From: Deltaproteobacteria bacterium
Lineage (GTDB): Bacteria > Myxococcota_A > UBA9042
Reading direction: 5' to 3'
Length of the DNA: 36,320 nt
Assembly: GCA_020632665.1 (NCBI GenBank)
Contig: JACKFC010000041.1
Coordinates: forward strand, 1-36,320
Part shown: piece after piece, positions 23,900-31,200 of the stretch
How the letters are laid out: the number at the start of each line of letters is the position of its first letter
Numbering within the stretch: position 1 is the stretch's first letter
Translations under genes and position numbers: made by a program
Notes under the pieces: generated by a model
What the model saw: only the letters and a program-made list of their open reading frames with translations
What the model was told of the DNA's origin: nothing
The model's database searches: none

Positions 23900-25075
23900 A
23901 TGTCCAGCGTCACCGCCGTTTCCACCACGTCGACCTCGCCCGCGCCGCCCGAGCTCCCGCCCGAGCTCCCGCCCGAGGCCACGATGTACCGCGCCCTCTG
24001 CGAGCGCGACGCCGATTTCCTCGGCCTCTTCGTCGCCGGCGTCCGCACCACCGGCATCGTCTGCCTGCCGACCTGCCCGGCGCGCAAGCCCCGCCCCGAG
24101 AACGTCGTCTACTTCGCCACCACCGCCGACGCGCTGCATGCCGGCTACCGCGCCTGCAAGCGCTGCCGCCCCCTCGACGCACCGCAGCGCGCGAGCGCCG
24201 TGGTCGAGCGCCTGCTCGCCGCCGTCGACGCACACCCCGACCAGCCGCTGCGTGCCGCGGAGCTGCGCGCGATGGGGATCGAGCCGGCGACAGCGCGGCG
24301 GCACTTCCGCGCCCGCTTCGGCATGAGCTTCGCCGCCTACGCCCGCGCCCGTCGCCTCGGCCAGGGTCTGCGCGAGCTCCGCGCCGGCTCCGACGTCATC
24401 GAGGGCCAACTCGCGGCGGGCTTCGCCTCGGGTAGCGGCTTCCGCGAGGCGCTGCTCCGCGACCTCGGCCATCCACCACGCGATGCACGGCAGCCCGCGC
24501 TCTTGCTCGCCCGCTTCTTCGATACGCCGCTCGGAGCCATGCTCGCCTTGGCCGAAGACGGTGCCGGGGCGGCGGGCATCGCGCCGATCGTGCTGCTCGA
24601 ATTCGTCGCGCGGAAGGGCCTCGCCGGCCACCTCGTCGGGCTACGGCGACGGCTCGGCGCCGCGATCCTGCCCGGTGACGCCGTGTCTCTCGACCAGCTC
24701 GAGCGCGAGCTCGTGGCGTATTTCGCCGGCGCGCGGGGCGACTTCGACATCCCGCTTCGGCTGCACGGAACGGCCTTCCAACAGCGGGTCTGGCGCGAGC
24801 TCTGCACCATCCCGGCAGGTCATACGATCTCGTACAAAGACCTCGCCGAGCGGGTTGGTCGGCCCGGAGCGGCGCGGGCGGTGGCGCGGGCCAACGCGAG
24901 CAACCGCTTGGCGCTGCTGGTGCCCTGCCATCGCGTCGTCGCGGCCGATGGCGGTTTGGCCGGCTACGCCGCCGGGGTGGCGCGCAAGGCCTGGTTGCTC
25001 GACCACGAGCGCCGGACGGCTGTGGAGGGCGCTACGAGAAGAGCTCCATCGAGAGCAGGTTCCGCCAGCGTTTGA
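23900..25075 (+). CDS. ada: Bifunctional Ada: methylphosphotriester sensor and O6-alkylguanine-DNA methyltransferase
   Basis: A 391-residue protein with the full Ada domain order. The N-terminal zinc domain holds GVRTTGIVCLPTCPARKPRP (47-66) and AGYRACKRCRP (81-91), giving the four zinc cysteines 55, 59, 86 and 89; Cys55 is the methyl acceptor by homology. An AraC-type helix-turn-helix region (about 95-200) follows. The methyltransferase domain (about 205-372) contains the active site LLVPCHRVVAADGGLAGYAAG with Cys343. E. coli Ada is 354 residues; the extra length is a Pro/Glu-rich N-terminus (PELPPELPPE) and a basic C-terminal tail. AAGAGGAG precedes the ATG. The last 44 bases overlap the end of the opposite-strand thioredoxin gene. 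Confidence 0.95.
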   Translation: MSSVTAVSTTSTSPAPPELPPELPPEATMYRALCERDADFLGLFVAGVRTTGIVCLPTCPARKPRPENVVYFATTADALHAGYRACKRCRPLDAPQRASAVVERLLAAVDAHPDQPLRAAELRAMGIEPATARRHFRARFGMSFAAYARARRLGQGLRELRAGSDVIEGQLAAGFASGSGFREALLRDLGHPPRDARQPALLLARFFDTPLGAMLALAEDGAGAAGIAPIVLLEFVARKGLAGHLVGLRRRLGAAILPGDAVSLDQLERELVAYFAGARGDFDIPLRLHGTAFQQRVWRELCTIPAGHTISYKDLAERVGRPGAARAVARANASNRLALLVPCHRVVAADGGLAGYAAGVARKAWLLDHERRTAVEGATRRAPSRAGSASV

Positions 25076-25913
25076 CCAGCGCCGGGTTGGTGCAGACCGC
25101 GAAGGCTTCGACCATCGCCTTGCGCGCGGCGTCGCGGGCCTCGTCACGGTCGTTGCGGACCACTTCGAGCCAGGCGGCGAAGGCGGGTTCCCAATCGCTG
25201 GCGGCGGCGTGCTGACGGCCCAGAGCGATGCGCGCTTCGTGATCGTTCGGATCGGCGTCGATGCGGGCTCGTAGGGTCGCCGTGTCGCCACCGCGGGCGG
25301 CCTCGATCTGCATGCGCAGCGCGGTGATGACGCGCTCGTTGCGGTCGCGGGCGGCGATGGGCAGGCCAGCCAGGAGCGCTTCGGCCTGATCGAGGTCGCC
25401 GTCTTGGACCGCGAGCGCGGCGAGGCCGATGGCGGCACGGCCGTGGCCGGTATCGAGCGCGCGGGCGGCCTCGAAGGCGCGGCGGGCGACGTCGCGCTCG
25501 CCGCGCTTCAGGGCTTGCTGTCCGGCGTCGGCGAGCTTGTCGGATTCCGAGGGCAGGATGCCGTTGAGCCAGGCACGGATCTGCTGTGGCGGCAGGGCCC
25601 CGACGAATTCGTCGACCACCTGCCCGCCGACGATCGCCTTGACCGCGGGGATGCCCGAGATGCCGAATTGCTGCGCGAGCTGCGGGTTCTCGTCGCTGTT
25701 GACCTTCGCCAGCAACCACGCCCCGCCGTCTTCCGCCGCGAGCTTCTCCAGCACCGGACCGAGCATCCGACATGGGCCGCACCAGGGCGCCCAGAAGTCG
25801 ACCACCACCGGGCGGCTGTGGCTCTCCTCGATGACCTGCCAGTCGAAATCGGCTGTGCTGACGTCGACCTTGGTCGGGGGCTGCTGACGGGAGGGGGGGT
25901 GGGTGGTCGTCAT
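25032..25913 (-). CDS. cnoX: Thioredoxin-TPR chaperone-like protein (YbbN/CnoX type)
   Basis: A 293-residue protein. Residues about 15-125 are a thioredoxin domain with an intact WCGPC site (44-48) and the cis-proline motif GIPAV. Residues about 130-293 form TPR-type helices (KLADAGQQALKRGERDVARRAFEAAR and following). This is the domain order of CnoX/YbbN, a chaperedoxin that protects proteins from oxidation. E. coli CnoX lacks the first active-site Cys; here both are present, so it should also be a redox-active thioredoxin. The ATG at 25913 has GAGGA upstream. It is convergent with ada and overlaps it by 44 bases. Confidence 0.9.
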   Translation of the reverse strand: MTTTHPPSRQQPPTKVDVSTADFDWQVIEESHSRPVVVDFWAPWCGPCRMLGPVLEKLAAEDGGAWLLAKVNSDENPQLAQQFGISGIPAVKAIVGGQVVDEFVGALPPQQIRAWLNGILPSESDKLADAGQQALKRGERDVARRAFEAARALDTGHGRAAIGLAALAVQDGDLDQAEALLAGLPIAARDRNERVITALRMQIEAARGGDTATLRARIDADPNDHEARIALGRQHAAASDWEPAFAAWLEVVRNDRDEARDAARKAMVEAFAVCTNPALVKRWRNLLSMELFS

Positions 25914-26035
25914 GGTCGTCCTCGCATGTCGTCTTCGCTGGGCGTCTCGGCTGGGCGGCCACCGCATGTGGCCCCCCCGACGCGCAACGTAGGACGCAGG
26001 AGGCGACGCGCCAGCCCGACGTTACGAAGAGGCGC

Positions 26036-27475
26036 TCAAGCGACCTTCGCGCCGCGGCGGACGATCTGCAGCGGCAGCCCGTCCTTCGGCCGCAGCGTCA
26101 GCGTCGGCTCGGGCACGACCTCTTGCCCCGGACGCGCCACCACGCTGTGCTCGCGCAGCAACGAGGCCAGGATGATCACCGCCTCGCTGCGGGCGAAGTG
26201 GTCGCCGATGCATTTGCGCTGCCCCGCCGAGAACGGCGCGTAGGCGAGCTTGTGCGGCAGCGCGACCTTGCCGGTCTCGGGGTCGGGGACGAAGCGCGCC
26301 GGGCGGAAGTCGTCCGGGGCGTCCCAGAGCTTCGGGTTGCGGTGCAGGATGTACGGCGAGAGGAAGATCAGCCGGCCCGCGGGGATGGTGTGGCCCGAGA
26401 GCTCGACCTCGCGCTCGGTACGCCGGCCCAAGATCCAGACCGGCGGGTAGAGGCGCATCGCCTCGTCCAGCGCGGCGGTGGTCAGCGGCAGCCGCGCCAG
26501 ATCGGCCATCGTCGGGCCGCGGTCGCCGAGGACCGCGTCGATCTCGGCCTGCACCTTCGCCTGCTCCTCCGGGTGGCTCGCGAGCAGCCAGAAGGTCCAG
26601 GAGAGGGCGTTGGCCGTGGTCTCGTGACCGGCGAGGAGCATCGTCATCACCTCGTCGCGCAGCTCGGCGTCGGCCATCCGCTCACCGGTGTCGGCGTCCT
26701 CGGTGCCCATCAACATGCCCAGCAGGTCGTCGCCGACCTCGCCGCTGGCGCGCCGCTTGGCGATGATCGCGTCGACCAGCGTCCGCATCCGGCTGCGCGA
26801 GCGCCAGAAGCGCCAATTCGCCGGGGTCGGCATCATCTCCGGCCACGGATACGGGGCCTGCGTCACGCGGCTGAACTCGTGCAAGAGCACGCCGAGGTCT
26901 TTGCCGACCCGCGCCGCGTCGCCGCGGATGTCGAGCGAGAAGAGCGTCAGGCCGACGATCCGCAGCGTCAGCGCCATCATCGCCTCTGCCACGTCGACCG
27001 TCGCGCCGGCGCTCGCAGCCGATCGCCACGCCATCGCCTCTTCCGCGGCGCAGGAGGAGAACGTCTCGCCCATCGCCTCGATCCGCCGCCGATGGAACGC
27101 CGGCTGCGCGATCCGCCGCTGCCGCCGCCAGAACGACCCCTCGCTGGTGACCAAGCCCTCGCCGAGCACCAGCTTGAGCTTGTCGTAGCCGCGCGTGACC
27201 TTGCTGTACGCCTGCAGCTCGCTGACCAGCACCTTCTGCCAATCGTCGGGGTTGGCCACGGTGGTCAGCTCGACGTTCGCCGCCCGCGCGCTCACCAACT
27301 CGCCGTAGCGCTCGTGCGCCTCGCGGAAAAACGCCAGCGGGTCGCTGTGGATCGCCGGCAGGTGGCCCAGCGGATGCCGGCTCGGCCAACGCGGTGGCCG
27401 GCTCGCCGGAACGTCCTTCGCGGGTGTCATCGTGCTCGTCGTCGCCGTCATCGCCGTCGTCATCGCCGTTGTCAT
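26036..27475 (-). CDS. Cytochrome P450
   Basis: A 479-residue P450. The I-helix oxygen-binding motif AGHETT is at 282-287, the K-helix ExxR at 338-341 (EAMR), followed by YPPVWILGRRTE, and the heme loop FSAGQRKCIG at 415-424 with Cys422 as iron ligand. The style (IAQPAFHRRRIE, FSPYILHRNPKLWDAPDDFRPARF) is close to CYP4/CYP102-like fatty-acid-type P450s. The substrate is not assigned and no ferredoxin or reductase is in the window. The start is ambiguous: the ATG at 27481 directly abuts AGGAG, while the ATG at 27475 has a six-base spacing and is preferred. The first codons are a run of ATG/ACG/GCG triplets (several Met). It is divergent from a TetR gene with a palindrome between them. Confidence 0.93.
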   Translation of the reverse strand: MTTAMTTAMTATTSTMTPAKDVPASRPPRWPSRHPLGHLPAIHSDPLAFFREAHERYGELVSARAANVELTTVANPDDWQKVLVSELQAYSKVTRGYDKLKLVLGEGLVTSEGSFWRRQRRIAQPAFHRRRIEAMGETFSSCAAEEAMAWRSAASAGATVDVAEAMMALTLRIVGLTLFSLDIRGDAARVGKDLGVLLHEFSRVTQAPYPWPEMMPTPANWRFWRSRSRMRTLVDAIIAKRRASGEVGDDLLGMLMGTEDADTGERMADAELRDEVMTMLLAGHETTANALSWTFWLLASHPEEQAKVQAEIDAVLGDRGPTMADLARLPLTTAALDEAMRLYPPVWILGRRTEREVELSGHTIPAGRLIFLSPYILHRNPKLWDAPDDFRPARFVPDPETGKVALPHKLAYAPFSAGQRKCIGDHFARSEAVIILASLLREHSVVARPGQEVVPEPTLTLRPKDGLPLQIVRRGAKVA

Positions 27476-27510
27476 CGTCATCTCCTGTCGGTCAGCTCGC
27501 TCCCCCGACC

Positions 27511-27539
27511 TTGCAACCAAGATAATGCGAGTATATGCT
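27511..27539 (+). promoter_or_regulatory. Possible promoter for the tetR gene
   Basis: TTGCAA (27511-27516), 17 bases, then TATGCT (27534-27539), 32 bases before the TetR start. The -10 element lies inside the palindrome, so a bound regulator would block it. Weak matches in a relatively AT-rich patch. Confidence 0.35.
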
Positions 27540-27545
27540 CGCATT
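27524..27545. promoter_or_regulatory. Palindromic operator between the P450 and tetR genes
   Basis: Arms AATGCGAG (27524-27531) and CTCGCATT (27538-27545) are perfectly complementary around TATATG. The 22-base site lies mid-way in the 95-base divergent gap, 48 bases from the P450 start and 25 bases from the TetR start. This is the usual arrangement for a TetR repressor controlling itself and its divergent neighbour. Confidence 0.65.
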
Positions 27546-27570
27546 CAACTCGCGTTCGCGGAGAGCTCCA

Positions 27571-28200
27571 ATGCGCATAGCAACCCTTCGAAAACAGCCG
27601 AAACAAGCTCGAAGTCGGGCGCTCGTCGAGGCCATCATCGACGCATCCGCTCGTGTTCTCGAAGAAGAAGGTTCGGAGCGGATGACGACCAACCGCGTCG
27701 CCGAGGTCGCGGGCGTCTCGGTCGGCTCGCTCTACCAATACTTCGGTCACAAGGACGAGCTGATCGCGGCGGTGGCGGAGCGGCACGGCCAGCGGATGCT
27801 GCAGCTGCTGCTCGACTCGGTGACGTCGATGGCGGAGGCGCCGCTCGAGGTCGCGGTGCGGACCTACGTCGCGGCGATGTTACGGGCGCATGCCCTGGAG
27901 CCGGCGCTGCATCAGGCGTTGGTGCGGCACGTGATGACCAACGGCCTCGAGGTGATGGACGAGCTCGACGCGCTGATCCAAGCCTCGGTGCGGGGGTATT
28001 TGGAGCTGCACCGCGAGCGCCTGATCGTGCGCGATCTCGACGCAGCGGCTTGGGTTTTGCTGGTGACGGTCCGCGCGTTGGCCCACGTCGGCGCGTTGCA
28101 TCGGCCGTCGTCGATGAGCGAGGCGCAGATCTTGGACGAGACCTGCGCCGTCGTCTTGCGTTACCTGCTCGGTCACGACACGGGCATCTCCGCGTCCTGA
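27571..28200 (+). CDS. TetR-family repressor
   Basis: A 209-residue regulator. The N-terminal helix-turn-helix is typical: KQARSRALVEAIIDASARVL, then TTNRVAEVAGVSVGSLYQYF (39-58) and GHKDELIAAVAERH. The C-terminal ligand domain has the extended form seen in TetR_C-type proteins (EPALHQALVRHVM; AAWVLLVTVRALAHVGAL). The ATG at 27571 has GGAGAG upstream; an ATG 36 bases earlier lies inside the putative operator and is not supported. It is divergent from the P450 gene, which it probably represses. The inducer may be a P450 substrate, but this is inferred from position. Confidence 0.92.
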   Translation: MRIATLRKQPKQARSRALVEAIIDASARVLEEEGSERMTTNRVAEVAGVSVGSLYQYFGHKDELIAAVAERHGQRMLQLLLDSVTSMAEAPLEVAVRTYVAAMLRAHALEPALHQALVRHVMTNGLEVMDELDALIQASVRGYLELHRERLIVRDLDAAAWVLLVTVRALAHVGALHRPSSMSEAQILDETCAVVLRYLLGHDTGISAS

Positions 28201-28292
28201 CACAGCCTGTCGCATCCATCGTTGCTCATGCGTTGCGCGGCTGCGAGTCTCCGCGCCCGCCTGCCGGCTCACTCTGGCGATTGGAGTCCCTC

Positions 28293-31200
28293 GTGCCCGA
28301 CGATCTACCCCCTACGAATGCCCCCCGCGCGTCGTCGACCAGCGGCGTCTTGCGCCTGCGCGGCGTGCGGCAGAACAACCTGCGCGGCGTCGACCTCGAC
28401 CTGCCGCTCGGCAAGTTGATCGCGATCTCGGGCGTGTCGGGCTCGGGCAAGAGTTCGCTCGCCTTCGACACGCTCTATGCCGAGGGCCAGCGTCGCTACG
28501 CCGAATGCCTCTCGAGCTACGCCCGGCAATTCCTCGAGCGGATGGACAAGCCGGCCGCCGAGAGCATCGAAGGCATCGTGCCGACCGTGGCGCTGGAGCA
28601 GGGGCGCCGGCTCAAGGCGGCGCGCTCGACCGTCGCGACGCTGACCGAGATCTCCGAATACCTGCGCTTGGTCTTTGCCGCCGGTGCGTTGCCCCGCTGC
28701 CCGCATTGTGGCGCCGAGGTGCGTCGGGCCCGGACGCCGGCGATCGCCGCCGAGCTGCTGCAGCGCGCGCCGGGACAGCGCGCGATGGTCGCGTTCCGTC
28801 TCGAGCTCGGCACCCTCGGCGCGATCACCGCTGCGCGCGCCAGCTTGCGGGCCGCCGGCTATAGCCGTGTGCTCGACGAAGGCAAGGCCGTCGACATCGA
28901 TTCATTCGAAGCCGAACGATGGCTCGGTCGCCCGGTCTTCTTGCTGCAAGATCGCTTGCGCCTGGACGCGTCCGACTCCGACCGTCTGCACGAGGCCATC
29001 GAGGCTGCGATGCGTCGCGGTGGCGGCAACGTCGAGCTCTTCGTCGAGGGCGCGCTGGCGGAGCTGCCGACGGTCGAGGTTGCCGCAAAGGCGCTGTTGC
29101 GGCCGGCCGCCGAGGTTGCTGGTTTCGTCCATCTGCGGGCGAGCGCTGCGCTGCGCTGCGATGCTTGCCAGACCGAGGTGCCCGATCCGTCGCCGAGCCT
29201 CTTTTCTTCGAGCTCGCCGCTGGGTGCCTGCCCGGATTGTGCCGGCTTCGGCCGCGCGATGGCGATCGATTGGGACAAGGTCCTGCCCGATCCGCGGCTC
29301 TCCCTCGACGACGGCGCGATCAAGCCCTGGTCGACCGAGAAGACCGTCTGGGAGCGCGACCAGCTCGAGGCGTTCTGCCGTGCCCGCACCATCCCGATGG
29401 ACGTGCCCTGGTCGCAGCTCGACGACGCGACGCGCGAGCAGCTGCTGGCCGGCTGGGACGGCCCCGGCGCGCCGCGCTTCTACGGCGTGCGCGAGTGGTT
29501 CGATTGGCTCGAGACGCGGACCTACAAGATGCACGTCCGCGTGCTGCTGGCGCGCTACCGCAAATACGTGCCGTGCCCGACCTGCAGCGGCACGCGGCTG
29601 CGACCCGAGGTGCTGGCGTGGCAGCTGCAGGGGCGCGATCTGCCTGGCTGGCTCTCGGCGCCGATCGACGCTGTGCGCGGCTGGCTCGCCGAGCTCGACA
29701 TCGACCCCCGGCAGCGTGAGGCGGCCGAGCGGCCACTCTTCGAGCTGCAGCGGCGGATCGATCTGCTCGCCGAGCTCGGCGTCGGCTACCTGACCTTGGA
29801 TCGCAGCGGTCGCTCGCTCTCGGGTGGCGAGCTGCAGCGGGTGCAGTTGGTCAGCGCGTTGGCGTCGGGCCTCTCGCAGGTGCTCTACGTCCTCGACGAA
29901 CCGTCGGTCGGCCTGCACCCGCGGGACAACGCGCGGCTGCTCGGCATCCTTCGCCGCATGCAGGCCGGCGGCAATACCGTCGTCATGGTCGAGCACGACC
30001 CCGCTTTGTTGCAGGCCGCCGATTGGCTGGTCGACGTCGGGCCGGCTGCCGGTGAGCTCGGTGGGCAGATCGTCTACGCGGGGCCCACGGCAGGGGCCAG
30101 CGCCTGTGCCGACAGCCTCACCGGCGACTACCTCGCTGGTCGACGGCGCGTCGACCACGACGCGGACGTGGCCAGCTTCGACGCCGGCGACCGCACCCCG
30201 AAGGCCGTGGCCAAGCGGGCGCGCGACCTGAAGCGGCAGCGGACGCAGCAGGCGAATCAATCGTATTGGCTGCAGATCGTCGCGCCGCGGGCGCAGAACC
30301 TGCGTTGCGAGGAGGTCCATCTGCTGCGGGATGCGCTGAACGTCGTCTGCGGCGTCTCCGGGTCGGGCAAATCGACCCTGATCGAGGAGGTGCTGCACCG
30401 CAACCTGCTCCGCGCCATGGGCCGGGAGACCGACGATCCCGGCGCGGTCGGGGCGCTCGAGGGCTTCGACGCGTTCGCAGACGTCGTGATGATCGAGGCG
30501 ACGCCGGCACGCGGCTCGTCACGCGCCAACCCGGCGACCTTGCTCAAGGCGTGGGACGTGGTGCGGCAGCGGCTGGCGGCGGAGCCGGCGGCGGTCGCGC
30601 GCGGACTGGACGCGGGTTCGTTCTCCTTCAATCGGCCCGGCGGACGCTGCGAGGTCTGCCAGGGCGCGGGCTTCGAGACGATCGATATGCAGTTCCTCTC
30701 CGACGTGCGGATGCGCTGCGAGGCTTGCGATGGCAAGCGCTTCGGCCCGGCGGCGCTCGAAGTGCGGCATCGCGGCTGCAACGTCGCCGAGCTGCTGGAG
30801 ATGACCGCGGCGGAATTCGCCGACCGCTTCGCCGACGACGAGCGGATGAGCGCGCCGATGCGCAAGATGACCGAGCTCGGTCTGGGCTACCTGCGCCTGG
30901 GTCAGCCGCTCGGGACGCTCTCCGGCGGAGAGGCGCAGCGACTCGAGATCGCCCGCCACCTGCTGCAGAAGAAGACCAAGCGGACCCTCTTCTTGCTCGA
31001 CGAACCCTCGACCGGGCTGCACCTCGACGACGTCCGCGTGCTGCTCGACAACCTCCGTGCGCTGGTCGACGCCGGCAATACGGTGGTCCTGATCGAGCAT
31101 CATCTCGACCTGATCGCCGCAGCAGATCACCTCGTCGAGCTCGGCCCCGAGGGCGGACCAGGCGGCGGTCAGACGCTCTTCCAGGGCGCACCCTTCGCGC

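Noticed and set aside
27432..28292. An extended N-terminus for the UvrA protein upstream of 28293
   Set aside because: That stretch is occupied by tetR in another frame, and the extra residues are Arg-rich noise; GTG 28293 with GGAG fits the UvrA N-terminus.
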